NCBI RefSeq assembly: GCF_900101265.1
Contig: NZ_FMZS01000003.1
Span: 310,001 to 374,000, forward strand
Length of the DNA stretch: 64,000 nucleotides
DNA from: Massilia sp. PDC64
GTDB lineage: Bacteria; Pseudomonadota; Gammaproteobacteria; Burkholderiales; Burkholderiaceae_D
Reading direction: 5' to 3'
This document shows positions 16,806 through 25,615 of this stretch, in pieces. Position 1 is the first letter of the stretch. The number at the start of each line of letters is the position of its first letter. The translations under genes and the position numbers were made by a program. Below the pieces are notes generated by a model. It did not search any database and had not been told where the DNA came from. It worked only from the letters and a program-made list of their open reading frames with translations.

Positions 16806-19006
16806 TGCAGACGGCGATCGACAAGCTGCGCGAACTGCGCGCGCTGCATGAAGACGGCCTGTTGAGCCGGCAGGAATTCGACAGCCGCAAGAACGCGATC
16901 CTCGACGCGGCGTATCCCGCGGATGCGCCGGCCGACGCGCCCGCGGAGGCGCCCGCGCGCGCCGGCACCGAGATCGGCCTGATGGCCACGCAGGAAGTGG
17001 GCCCGGCGCACCGCCGCTACCGGCTGGAGAGATTGATCGCGCAGGGCGGCATGGGCGAGGTGTGGCAGGCGACCGACCTTGCGACGCACGCGGAACTGGG
17101 TCACAGCGCGCAAGTCGCGCTGAAGATCCTGCCGCCGCGGCTCACGGAAAACTCCCTGCACGCGAAACTGCTGATCGAGGAAGCGGCGCGGGCGCGCCAG
17201 CTCGCGCACCAGCACATCGTGCGCGTGTACGACTGGGCGCAGGACCCGGCGACGGGCAGCTATTTCATCATCATGGAGTGCCTGGACGGCGAGGACCTCG
17301 ACACCTTGCTGGCGCGCGCGGGCCGGCTCGATGTCGGGCGCGCGCTGGACGTGCTCGCGCCCGTGGCCGCCGCACTGGATTACGCGTGGGAGCGGCACCA
17401 CCTCGTCCACCGCGACATCAAGCCCGCCAACGTCTTCCTCGCGCGTGGGGGCGACGTCAAGCTGCTCGACTTCGGCATCGCGGCGCGCGCCCGTGCCGGC
17501 GGCCTCGCGCTGGAAGCCCCGGCCAGTTCGGGCACGACGGGCTACCGCGCGCCGGAAGCGAGCGGTGCCGGCGGCGTGCCGGACCGGGGGCTGGATGTGT
17601 ATGCCGTCGCCGTCATGCTGTACCAGATGCTCACGGGGGCGCTCCCGGCCGGCGCCGATCCGGCACGGCCCGACGCGTTGAACGATGCGCAGTGGACCGT
17701 GCTGCGCGCGGGCTTCGCGCAGGATCCGGGCCAGCGTCCGGCCAGCGTCACCGAACTGCTCGCGCGCCTGTGGGCCGCGCCGGCCGTCGACGAGGCGCCG
17801 CGCGCGGACACCGCGGCGATCGACAGGGAGCGCGCAGAACAGGCCGCGCGCGAACTGGCGGCCCGCAAGCTGGCGCAGGCCCAGGCGGAAGCGGCGGCGA
17901 AAGCGCAGCTGGAGCGCCAGCGGCGCGAACAGGAACGGGCCGCGAAGGCGGCGGCGGAAGCGGCACGCGCGGCGCGCAAGGAAGCGCTGCGCCAGCAGTT
18001 GCTGGAGCGGCGCGCGGCGGAAGCGGAGAAGGCGCGGCTGGAGCGCGAGGAAGCGCAGCGCAAGCTGGTGCAGGCGAAGGCCGCCGCCGCGTACATCGCG
18101 GAGCAGAAGCGCGCCCGGCTCGAGGAAGCGGCGCGCGCCCAGGCCGTGCTGACGCAGTTGATACCGACGCCGACGAGTCCCGTGGCCGACACGGAAGGCG
18201 TGCTGCGCGACCGCTTCCTCGGCGGCGACGCCAAGGGCCCGGAACTCGTGCTGCTGCCGACGGGGCGTTTCCAGATGGGCTCTCCCGAGCACGAACGGAA
18301 GATCGCGATGGCTGCCGGCTCGCAACCGGCGTGGCTGGCGCGCGAGCTGCCGCAGCACTGGGTCGGCATCGAGAAGCCGATCGCGATGGGGCGCTATCCC
18401 GTCACCGTCGGCGAGTGGCGCGTGTTCGTGGCCAGCACCGGTTGGCGCCCGAGCGGGGAAACGGAGTGGGACACACCGGGCTTCGCGCAGACGGATCGCC
18501 ACCCCGTCGTGGGCGTCAACTGGTTCGACGCGATCCGCTACGTGCGCTGGCTGTCCGAAGCGACGGGCAAGTCGTACCGGCTGCCGAGCGAAGCGGAATG
18601 GGAATACGCGTGCCGCGCCGGAACGAAGACGGCGTTCTCGTTCGGCGACACCATCACGACGGACCAGGCAAATTACGACGGCAATTTCACCTACAACGGC
18701 GGCCCGCGCGGCGAGTACCGGCGCGGCACGACGCCGGTCGGCACGTTTCCCGCGAATCCCTGGGGCCTGTTCGACATGCACGGCAACGTGTGGGAATGGG
18801 TGCAGGACGTCGTGCACGACAACTACGACGGCGCGCCGCTCGACGGCAGCGCGTGGGAAGAGGGCGGCGACCAGGCCCGCCGCGTCCTGCGCGGCGGCTC
18901 GTGGCTGTACAACCCCCGCTACCTGCGCTCGGCGCTGCGCAACGGCTTTTCGGCCGCGTTGTCGAACGACATCGTGGGCTTTCGTATCGTACGCGACCTG
19001 ATGTAG
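16802..19006 (+). CDS. Ser/Thr protein kinase fused to a formylglycine-generating-enzyme-like domain
   Basis: The 734-residue protein begins with a SHOCT-like segment (residues 7-35, HEDGLLSRQEFDSRK). A full kinase domain follows: glycine loop QGGMGEVW at 81-88, Lys108 in VALKIL, His203-Arg-Asp205 with Lys207, Asp223-Phe-Gly and an APE motif. A long Ala/Glu/Arg coiled coil (about 340-460) leads to a SUMF1/FGE-like domain (about 479-734; MHGNVWEWVQD, RVLRGGSW). Such kinase-FGE fusions are known (Chlamydia Pkn1 type); the last domain is often a C-type-lectin-like binding fold rather than an active enzyme. No membrane helix is visible. ATG 16802 overlaps the previous stop (ATGA). Confidence 0.9.
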   Translation: MMQTAIDKLRELRALHEDGLLSRQEFDSRKNAILDAAYPADAPADAPAEAPARAGTEIGLMATQEVGPAHRRYRLERLIAQGGMGEVWQATDLATHAELGHSAQVALKILPPRLTENSLHAKLLIEEAARARQLAHQHIVRVYDWAQDPATGSYFIIMECLDGEDLDTLLARAGRLDVGRALDVLAPVAAALDYAWERHHLVHRDIKPANVFLARGGDVKLLDFGIAARARAGGLALEAPASSGTTGYRAPEASGAGGVPDRGLDVYAVAVMLYQMLTGALPAGADPARPDALNDAQWTVLRAGFAQDPGQRPASVTELLARLWAAPAVDEAPRADTAAIDRERAEQAARELAARKLAQAQAEAAAKAQLERQRREQERAAKAAAEAARAARKEALRQQLLERRAAEAEKARLEREEAQRKLVQAKAAAAYIAEQKRARLEEAARAQAVLTQLIPTPTSPVADTEGVLRDRFLGGDAKGPELVLLPTGRFQMGSPEHERKIAMAAGSQPAWLARELPQHWVGIEKPIAMGRYPVTVGEWRVFVASTGWRPSGETEWDTPGFAQTDRHPVVGVNWFDAIRYVRWLSEATGKSYRLPSEAEWEYACRAGTKTAFSFGDTITTDQANYDGNFTYNGGPRGEYRRGTTPVGTFPANPWGLFDMHGNVWEWVQDVVHDNYDGAPLDGSAWEEGGDQARRVLRGGSWLYNPRYLRSALRNGFSAALSNDIVGFRIVRDLM

Positions 19007-19078
19007 GCAGCACGATACGCAGCGGAAAATTCGGCACCGGCGCATAATGAATCGCACTCTGCAAACGAGGAGGTGATC

Positions 19079-19183
19079 ATGCGTATTCCCAAGGATATCC
19101 AGATCCCGTTCATCGTGCTGTCGCTGGAAGCCGTCCTGCTGACCGGCGCGGCGCTCATCTTCCTGGTCCTGCGGCCGGGTTGA
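19079..19183 (+). CDS. 34-residue single-pass membrane peptide
   Basis: A very strong ribosome site (GAGGAGGTGATC) stands directly before the ATG at 19079. The peptide starts MRIPKDIQIPF and continues as one hydrophobic helix of about 20 residues, ending in RPG. It follows the kinase-FGE gene by 72 bases on the same strand and is the last plus-strand gene of this part of the cluster. Very small membrane proteins often regulate a larger partner; which one here is unknown. Its shortness makes it easy to miss, but the ribosome site and helix make it credible. Confidence 0.65.
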   Translation: MRIPKDIQIPFIVLSLEAVLLTGAALIFLVLRPG

Positions 19184-19198
19184 TCCTGGACGAAAGCG

Positions 19199-20689
19199 TC
19201 AGGCGTCGAGCAGGCGGGCGTGCGCGCGCCGGCGTTCGCCCGTGCGTTCGGTCTGGTCTTCCGGACGCGGGCTCGCCGCGAACCGTACGCGGCCCGTGAA
19301 GCGGGCGAGGCGGTCCAGCAAGGTAGCTGGGCCGATCGGGGTTTCCTGGCCGCTGGCCGGGTCGAGGTGCCAGAAGCCGCCGTCGCGGTGGAACAGCACC
19401 GGCATGCCGGCCGCGCGCGGCAGGGCGCCCGTACCCGCGGCCGCCGGCTCGGGCGCGACGCCGGGCGCCAGCAGCACGAAACACTCCGCGGCGCCGCCGG
19501 CGTCCACGCGGTGCAGGGTCAGTGCATGCGCGTGCAGCGCCGTCACGACGAACGTCACGACGCCGCGTATGCTGGCCGTCAATTCGATGCGCATCCCGAG
19601 GCGCAGGGGGACGGGCACGTGCTTGCCGGGCCAGACGCCGTCCAGCAGAAGGCCGTAGCGCGACACGTCCTCGATCTCGAAACCGCCGCGCGCGGGCCGG
19701 ATGACGGCGTGGCGCGCGGACAGCCGGCGCGTGAGACCATCCCGGACGGGCCCGTGTTCGTCATGGTGTTCCAGGAGCAGGTCGGCCTCGGCGCCGACGG
19801 ATTCATGGCGGCCCAGCACGCATTCGTCGAGCGCGAACAGGCGCACGTGGCGCTGGGCGCCGGCGTCCGGTTCCGCGTACACGAGGCAGGCGGTGCTCGC
19901 CGGGCACGGATGCGCCGCCCGTTCGGCCGGCAGGTCGATCTCGATCAGGTCCTCGTCCCACGCGATGGTGGGCAGGCCGACGGCCACTTTCCCGCCGGCA
20001 CTCCCGTCGAGGTGCAGCTGGGCGATGGAGGCGTTACGGGCCTGGATGTCGATGTCCATCGCGCCGCCGCCGGCCAGGCCCTGCACGCGGGCGATGGCGG
20101 CATCGTCGGCGCTGATGCGCACGTTCTTGTGCGTCGACAGATAGGTCTGGTGGATCTCGCCCAGCGACGCGTCCGGACGGGGCACGAGCAGCACGAGCGT
20201 CGCCACCCAGGTGCGTGCCGGGTGGCGCGCATGGATCTCCAGGTCGACTCGGTACTGGCCGTGTTCCCGTCCGCGCGACGAGAATTCCACGAACACGGGC
20301 CGCCAGTCGCCGCGCAAGGTGCGCACGAACTGCAGCCGGCCGGCGCCCATCGGCAGCAGCTTCGATTCGAGCAGCAGGGTCAGTTGCGGGGGCGCGTCGT
20401 CCGGCATCCCCCGCAATTCCAGCTTGATGGCCTGGCGGCCGCCGGCCGCGCGCGGGTCGAAGCCGCTCACGTGCAGGTGCGGGCGGGGCGGCTGGGCATG
20501 GATGGCTGCCGGCATCCTGGCCGGCGTCTCCGCGCGCACGCGTTTCAGCATCTCGAAGCTGGAGCCGAGCACGTCGACAGTTCCCGGCACGGGCGCCGCC
20601 GGCTGGCGATGGCCGTGCGCGCACTGCGCCTCGCCCGGGGCGACCCAGACGGTGCAATGCGGGTGATCGGGACTGCTGCAGCGCTTCAT
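19199..20689 (-). CDS. FHA-domain protein with N-terminal zinc-ribbon-like motif
   Basis: The 496-residue protein starts with a short Cys/His cluster (CSSPDHPHC, then CAHGH). A beta-rich middle region leads to an FHA domain at about residues 285-385, shown by CVLGRHE, SARHAVI and a GFEIEDVSRYGLLLDG stretch. FHA domains bind phosphothreonine, so this is a probable reader or substrate of the two Ser/Thr kinases of the cluster. The C-terminal 110 residues are unassigned. It lies 114 bases downstream of the PP2C gene on the same strand. Its 3-prime end faces the small membrane-peptide gene, 15 bases away. Confidence 0.85.
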   Translation of the reverse strand: MKRCSSPDHPHCTVWVAPGEAQCAHGHRQPAAPVPGTVDVLGSSFEMLKRVRAETPARMPAAIHAQPPRPHLHVSGFDPRAAGGRQAIKLELRGMPDDAPPQLTLLLESKLLPMGAGRLQFVRTLRGDWRPVFVEFSSRGREHGQYRVDLEIHARHPARTWVATLVLLVPRPDASLGEIHQTYLSTHKNVRISADDAAIARVQGLAGGGAMDIDIQARNASIAQLHLDGSAGGKVAVGLPTIAWDEDLIEIDLPAERAAHPCPASTACLVYAEPDAGAQRHVRLFALDECVLGRHESVGAEADLLLEHHDEHGPVRDGLTRRLSARHAVIRPARGGFEIEDVSRYGLLLDGVWPGKHVPVPLRLGMRIELTASIRGVVTFVVTALHAHALTLHRVDAGGAAECFVLLAPGVAPEPAAAGTGALPRAAGMPVLFHRDGGFWHLDPASGQETPIGPATLLDRLARFTGRVRFAASPRPEDQTERTGERRRAHARLLDA

Positions 20690-20803
20690 GGGCGGTTATT
20701 GGTTCGGAGCATGGGGTCTCAGCTTACGCGATTGTAGCGTAGCGCGGCGCGCGGATTTCATAGTTGAGCAAGACTTTTTTCCAAGATGCATTATTTACCA
20801 CAG

Positions 20804-21793
20804 TCAAACACCAGGTAACGCTGTCTCGTCCCGCCCGGTGCCGGGGACGTGGATGAGGATGGCGCTGACGTTGTCCGGATAAAAGAACGCGGCCGGATGG
20901 GCTTCGTACGCGGCCAGCAGGGCGCGCAGCAGCGTGGCGGCCTCCAGCGTGCCGGCCAGCAGCTGCGGCCATTGCCCGACCCAGCCGGCCGGGTCGGAGC
21001 ACGACCACAGGCCGTCCGTCGCGAGCAGGTAGGTGCTCCCCGCGCGCAGTGCGAGCGGACGGCGGTCGGCCAGGCCGGACAGCCAGGCCGGCAGGTTCAA
21101 CGGGGACAGTTCGAACAGCGGGTCGTTCAGCCGGGTCGGGTCGGCGAACGCATTCCCGAGCAGGAAGGCCTGGGCGATCTGCGGGCGGTGCTCGCCGTGC
21201 ACCTGCCGCCACCAGTCCGCTTCGCCCAGCAGCCCGGCCATCGCGTACGCGGTCGCGGGGACATGGTCGACCGTCAGCGGCGTCGCGCGTGCGGGCGTGA
21301 TCTCGTACAGGCGTGAATCGCCCACGTGGTACAGCAGCGGGGCGTCGTCCGCGCGCAGTTCCAGCAGGGTGAGCGTCGTGCCGGGGCGCGGGCCGGGCGC
21401 GTCGGCGAAATGGCGCTGCAGGTCGGCATGGAGCGCGTCCAGGCGGCGCGCCAGCTCGGCGCCCGTCGTGCAGGGCGGCAGCGCGAGCAGGCCGCCGACG
21501 ACGGCTTCTGCCGCTTCGCGGCCGTGGCCATGACCGCCCATGCCGTCCAGCACGGCGAGGCGCGCATGGCCGGGACGCCAGCCGGGGAGCCGCCGGTGCT
21601 GTACGGACTGGTCCTGCAGCCACGCGGCGTGGCCGTCCATGTCGATCAACAGCAGGTTGTCCTGGTTTTCCGCGCGCAGGCGCGGGCCGGCGCCCAGGCG
21701 CGAGCAGGCGGCGACGTCCAGGGCGCCGAAGCGCATCCCGGCGATGACGTCGTCGAGGGAGGAAACGGAGGCGGGCGAAATCGGCATCCCCAT
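20804..21793 (-). CDS. PP2C-family Ser/Thr protein phosphatase
   Basis: The 329-residue protein carries the PP2C metal-binding motifs in order: RAENQDN, LDGMGGHG, GTTLTLLEL, GDSRLYE, ATDGLW and the final DNVSAILI. It should dephosphorylate Ser/Thr residues set by the cluster kinases, the role played by PstP in actinobacteria and PppA in type VI systems. An extra segment of about 25 residues sits between the first Asp motif and DGMGGH. No membrane helix is visible, unlike PstP. The MFS gene ends 35 bases upstream on the same strand. Start ATG 21793 has only a weak ribosome site. Confidence 0.9.
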   Translation of the reverse strand: MGMPISPASVSSLDDVIAGMRFGALDVAACSRLGAGPRLRAENQDNLLLIDMDGHAAWLQDQSVQHRRLPGWRPGHARLAVLDGMGGHGHGREAAEAVVGGLLALPPCTTGAELARRLDALHADLQRHFADAPGPRPGTTLTLLELRADDAPLLYHVGDSRLYEITPARATPLTVDHVPATAYAMAGLLGEADWWRQVHGEHRPQIAQAFLLGNAFADPTRLNDPLFELSPLNLPAWLSGLADRRPLALRAGSTYLLATDGLWSCSDPAGWVGQWPQLLAGTLEAATLLRALLAAYEAHPAAFFYPDNVSAILIHVPGTGRDETALPGV

Positions 21794-21828
21794 ACTCTAA
21801 CCGGAAATGCCAAAAGACCAAGCTTCGA

Positions 21829-23082
21829 TCAGATGGGCTTTTGCCGTCTACCCGTCAGCAACACGGCCGCGTTGACGAGGACGCACGCGCCGGCCGCCGC
21901 CATCGCGAACCGCACGCCCCAGGCGTCCGCCACGCGGCCCCAGAACAGGCTGCCGGCCGTGTAGCCCCCCGCCATCACGACGAGATAGATCGCCAGGGTG
22001 CGCGCCCGCACGTCGGCCGGGAACGACAGTTGCGCGGCCGCGTTCAGCGTGGACACGACGGCCGACCAGGCCATACCGCCGAACACGATCAGCGGGATGA
22101 GCAGCGCGAGCGTATGCAGGAATGGCATGATGGCCAGCATGGCACCGTACACGGCCAGTGCGCCGGCCAGGATATTGGTCTTGTCGACGCGGGCGCGGAT
22201 CGCGGGCAGGCAGAACGCGGCCAGTACGGCGCCGGCGCCCAGGCTGCCCATCAGGGTGCCGAACACGCTGGCGTCCATGCGCAATACGTCGCGCACGAAC
22301 ACGGGCAGCAGGCCCGCGAAGGCGATGGTGGCGAAGAACACGGTGGCCACGTTGCGCAGGATGCGGCGGTAGCGCGGGCAGCCGAACGCCGTCCGGATGC
22401 CTTCGCGCAGGCGCGCGCCATAGCCCGCGCAGGGCTTCACGTGCGTGCGGTCGTCGCGCCACCAGGCGCGGTAGATGGCAAGCAGGCCCACGAACGAGAT
22501 CGCGTTGAGGAGGAACAGCGGGCCGGGACCGATCCACTTGAACAGGACGCCGCCCAACGCCGGCCCGATGATCGCGGCCGTGTTGTACGACAGGTTGTTG
22601 AGCGTCGCCGCGGCCTCCACTTCGTCCGGTTCGACGAGTCCCGACATCGCCGCCTGCCAGGCGGGCCACATGAATGCGGAGCCGCAGCCGAGGCAGAACA
22701 GCACCATCAGCACGACGACGTGCGGCGCGTGCCCGGACGCCACCAGCGCAGCCAGCGTGCACGCGCAGCCGGCCATGAACAGGTTGCAGAGGAACAGGAA
22801 CTTCGGGCGGTGCACGGCGTCGGCCACGACACCCGCGAACAGCGCGAACAGGAAGATCGGGATGTACGTGCAGGTCTGCACGAGCGTCGTCGTGGAGGCC
22901 GAGTGCGAGCTGGACGCGATCAGCCAGGCCGACGCGAACGTCTGGATCCACGTGCCGAGGTTCGAGACCAGGTTGGCGCACCACAGGTGCCGGTAGCGCG
23001 CATGGCGCAGCGGTTGCGTCAGCGGGACTTTGCGCCGTACCTGATTACCCGCCTGCGCCGGGGTGAAGCTGGATGTCGTCAT
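21829..23082 (-). CDS. MFS transporter, MFS_3 / EntS-like
   Basis: The 417-residue protein has twelve hydrophobic segments and the pattern of the enterobactin-exporter-like MFS_3 group: NLVSNLGTWIQ in helix 1 and FALFAGVVADAVHRPKFL around the helix 2-3 loop. It probably exports a small molecule. It sits inside the kinase/FHA/SEDS cluster, just upstream of the PP2C gene, but nothing in its sequence links it to cell-wall signalling, so it may be a bystander. It is divergent from the GNAT gene, with 120 bases between them. Confidence 0.85.
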   Translation of the reverse strand: MTTSSFTPAQAGNQVRRKVPLTQPLRHARYRHLWCANLVSNLGTWIQTFASAWLIASSSHSASTTTLVQTCTYIPIFLFALFAGVVADAVHRPKFLFLCNLFMAGCACTLAALVASGHAPHVVVLMVLFCLGCGSAFMWPAWQAAMSGLVEPDEVEAAATLNNLSYNTAAIIGPALGGVLFKWIGPGPLFLLNAISFVGLLAIYRAWWRDDRTHVKPCAGYGARLREGIRTAFGCPRYRRILRNVATVFFATIAFAGLLPVFVRDVLRMDASVFGTLMGSLGAGAVLAAFCLPAIRARVDKTNILAGALAVYGAMLAIMPFLHTLALLIPLIVFGGMAWSAVVSTLNAAAQLSFPADVRARTLAIYLVVMAGGYTAGSLFWGRVADAWGVRFAMAAAGACVLVNAAVLLTGRRQKPI

Positions 23083-23202
23083 CGGGCCAGTCTACGGGCC
23101 CGGCCCGGCCGGGTCAACGCGGCGGCCGGGGTGATCGCGCCGTTGCGGGTTTTTCCCAACGTGACGTTTCGACAAGCTGCCGGCCGTGCTATCTTGTCGA
23201 CC

Positions 23203-23673
23203 ATGCAAATACGCTTACTGGAACCTGCCGACATCCCGGCCGCCGCCGCCTTGCTGCGCCGCTCTGCCGAAGCCTTCTTCCTGCACGAATCCGCGCCGGA
23301 AGACGCCACCGACTTCCTCGCCCAGCACGACGCGGCGGGCCTGCGTCGCAACCTGGACGCCGGCTTCGTCTACCACGCGGCCATCGTCGACGGCGCGCTG
23401 GCCGGCTTCATCGGCGTGCGCGGCGGCACGCACGTGTTCCACCTGTTCGTCGATGCCGCGTTCCAGCGGCGCGGCATCGCGCGGGCGCTGTGGGACGTGG
23501 CACGCGCGGCGGCGCTCATGCCCGGGCATCCGGGATTCTTCACGGTGAACGCGTCGAATTTCGCCGTGCCGTTCTACGAATCGCTCGGCTTCGAGCGCAC
23601 GGCGCCCATGCAGGTCGACAAGGTACGTTACAACCCCATGCGCCTGTCAGTGCCGCTCGTCGGTGCGGCGTAG
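23203..23673 (+). CDS. GNAT-family N-acetyltransferase
   Basis: The 156-residue protein has the GNAT acetyl-CoA-binding motif (LFVDAAFQRRGIARALW) and the late FYESLGFERT segment typical of the fold. It should transfer an acetyl group to an amine of an unknown substrate. ATG 23203 (MQIRLLEPADIPAAA) matches normal GNAT starts. The last 27 bases overlap tail-to-tail with the SH3b gene on the other strand, so the two stops are buried inside each other, which is uncommon. It has no obvious link to the surrounding cluster. Confidence 0.85.
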   Translation: MQIRLLEPADIPAAAALLRRSAEAFFLHESAPEDATDFLAQHDAAGLRRNLDAGFVYHAAIVDGALAGFIGVRGGTHVFHLFVDAAFQRRGIARALWDVARAAALMPGHPGFFTVNASNFAVPFYESLGFERTAPMQVDKVRYNPMRLSVPLVGAA

Positions 23674-24066
23674 CCACAGGCTGCTCGCCCAGCCTTCCAC
23701 GTCGCTGCCCTCGACGCGCACGCGCCACCAGTCGCCGTCCGTCGCCCCCGTCGTGCTGACGATCGTCCCGGCCGGGAGCACGCGCACGCGGGTGGCGCGC
23801 ACGCCGTGGTCCGCGCGCAGGTTCAGGTCGTCGACGACGCGGTAGCGGGCGCCGGCCGCGGGGCCGGCCACGGCCGGCGCCACCGGCACGGGCGCAGGCG
23901 TGACCGGCAGCAGGGACGCGAACAGCAGGCCGAAGCCGAGCGTCCCGCCGGCCACGACCGCGAGCGCGCGCAGGTTCGGCCGGCGCCACCAGGCGCGCGG
24001 CGTGCACCATGCGGCCAGCACGAGCGTCGTCGCCAGCGCGCCGGCCCACACGAGCCAGGGAGGCAT
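23647..24066 (-). CDS. Membrane protein with bacterial SH3 domain
   Basis: This 139-residue protein has two hydrophobic helices (about residues 2-20 and 35-52) followed by a bacterial SH3 domain (LNLRADHGVRATRVRVLPAGT, ending in GWASSLWL). SH3b domains of this kind bind peptidoglycan or peptides, which fits a wall-synthesis cluster. The ATG at 24066 follows a GAGGTGATC site; a longer in-frame ATG at 24084 overlaps the upstream gene. It is the last gene of the minus-strand kinase-SEDS-FHA operon, ten bases after the FHA-like gene. Its 3-prime end overlaps the GNAT gene by 27 bases. Confidence 0.75.
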   Translation of the reverse strand: MPPWLVWAGALATTLVLAAWCTPRAWWRRPNLRALAVVAGGTLGFGLLFASLLPVTPAPVPVAPAVAGPAAGARYRVVDDLNLRADHGVRATRVRVLPAGTIVSTTGATDGDWWRVRVEGSDVEGWASSLWLRRTDERH

Positions 24067-24076
24067 GGCGATCACC

Positions 24077-25615
24077 TCACGCATCGAAGCGCAGCACGTA
24101 ATGGCCCGCGACGAGGTGGTGCCCGGCCGGCAGGCGGTACGGCTGTTCCGGCGTGGCCGCATCGATGGCGGCGACGAACGCCAGCTTCTCGTCCAGGTGG
24201 TACAAGGCCTGCGTGGGCGACAGGCGCGCGATCAGCCAGCCGTCCGGTCCCGCTTCGAAGCTGAACGCGTCGCGCGACAGGCCGAGGCGGTCGGCGCTCG
24301 ACGGCGGCGTGCCCGCCGCATTCTTCAGGAAGGCCGGGGAATCCAGTACGCGCAGCGCGGCGAGCATCGGGGCCCCGCGTCCGAACGTGAAGCGCGCGCC
24401 GGGCGCCACCGGCAGGGCCGGCGGTTGCGGCAGCACGAGCAGCGCGCAGTAGCGGTCGGCCAGCGCGGGCGCGCAGGCGGCCAGTTCCACGCGCGCGCCG
24501 TCGACGGGGCTGAACGAGGCCGGCACGGCGATCCGTTCGCGGCCGGCCGGCGTGATCGCCTGCAGCTGGTCCTGGTCGTCGACGGCGAAGCCGATGACGG
24601 TGCCGGACGGTTGCGCGACCGGGACGAATGCGCGGTTCAGGTTGATCTCCAGTGCCTGCGCGCCCGTCTCGCGGTAGCGCGACAATCGCGGCAGCGCGAG
24701 GGCGGCCAGGGTCACGCGCTGGCGCGCGACGGGGGCATACGTCGCGTCGACGGTCTGCGGTGCCGGGGTGCGTGCCAGCGGGACGGCCGTCAGTTCGGGG
24801 TCGGGCGCCGCGCGCGGTTTCCAGACGGCGGGGCGCGCGGAGGCGGGTTTGGCCGCGGCTTTGACCGGTTCGGGACGGGCGGCGGCCGGCGTCACGCGCA
24901 GCAGCAGGCGCAGCGCTGCGCCGGTGGCGTCGACGGCGCCGCGGCGCGACCTGATCGTCCAGTAGCCCGCGGCCGCGTCGTAGCTGCAATCGAAGGCGTC
25001 CTTCGGGCGCACCTGCACTTCCAGCGGCGACTCCGGCCCGTCGTTGATGAGAAGGACGGCGCCTTCCGCGCCGAACGGCCAGCCCGGCGCGGCGTACGTC
25101 GCTTCATGGGCGTCGTGGCCGATGAGGGTGAGGCGCTGGTTCGGGTAGATCGGGCAGACGGTTTTCCAGACAGCGCTGTCGCGCGACACGCTGACCGTGT
25201 ATTGTACGGCTTCCCCTGGCGCGGGCAGGTAGACCGCGTGGCCGAACTTCACTTCGACCTCGCCCGGTTCGAGGCGGTCGGCGCCGACGACGTGGTATCG
25301 GACGTCGTCGCCCTGCAGCAGGTCGCCGAAATCCTTGCGGTGCAGCGCGGAGAGCGACTCCGCGAGGTCGCGCACGCGGGCGCCGCGCGTGAGATGGCGA
25401 TCGTCGTCGACCTCTTCCTGCGGCAGCATCAACGTGATGTGGGAAAAGCAGCGGGTGGCGGCCCGTCCGCGTTGCTCGCGCGGCGAGCGTTCCAGCAGGT
25501 CGCGCAGCAGCGGACGGCGCGCGAACAGCGCCAGTCCGGGCGCCTGCCAGATGGCGTGGGCGTCGAAGACGTCGTTGATCTTGCCTAGGGCTTCATGTTG
25601 GACGTAGACCGGCAT
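24077..25615 (-). CDS. Divergent FHA-like protein
   Basis: The 512-residue protein has no membrane helix. Its N-terminal 180 residues form an alpha/beta region I do not recognise (FSHITLMLPQEEV...DVRYHVVGADRLEPGEVEVKFG), then come a Pro/Ala-rich linker and a C-terminal segment that reads like FHA (FTFGRGAP...LGLSRDAFSF...GWLIARLSP). This arrangement loosely recalls actinobacterial FhaA, which has a DUF3662 region before its FHA domain; the likeness is only of layout. A GAGGAG site supports ATG 25615, which lies inside the last 31 bases of the SEDS gene, so the two are translationally coupled. It is the probable phospho-reader of this operon. Confidence 0.65.
   Translation of the reverse strand: MPVYVQHEALGKINDVFDAHAIWQAPGLALFARRPLLRDLLERSPREQRGRAATRCFSHITLMLPQEEVDDDRHLTRGARVRDLAESLSALHRKDFGDLLQGDDVRYHVVGADRLEPGEVEVKFGHAVYLPAPGEAVQYTVSVSRDSAVWKTVCPIYPNQRLTLIGHDAHEATYAAPGWPFGAEGAVLLINDGPESPLEVQVRPKDAFDCSYDAAAGYWTIRSRRGAVDATGAALRLLLRVTPAAARPEPVKAAAKPASARPAVWKPRAAPDPELTAVPLARTPAPQTVDATYAPVARQRVTLAALALPRLSRYRETGAQALEINLNRAFVPVAQPSGTVIGFAVDDQDQLQAITPAGRERIAVPASFSPVDGARVELAACAPALADRYCALLVLPQPPALPVAPGARFTFGRGAPMLAALRVLDSPAFLKNAAGTPPSSADRLGLSRDAFSFEAGPDGWLIARLSPTQALYHLDEKLAFVAAIDAATPEQPYRLPAGHHLVAGHYVLRFDA

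Noticed and set aside
16802-19006. Diversity-generating retroelement target (FGE/C-type lectin fold)
   Set aside because: No reverse transcriptase, template repeat or variable repeat was seen in the window.
16103-19057. 984-codon open frame antisense to the SPFH and kinase genes
   Set aside because: Composition is Arg/Ala-rich without fold; it lies opposite two genes with clear domains, so it is a shadow.
7885-21793. Type VI secretion regulatory module (PpkA/PppA/Fha)
   Set aside because: Kinase, PP2C and FHA are shared, but no TssB/C, TssJ-L-M, ClpV or VgrG gene is present, whereas PBP and SEDS genes are.
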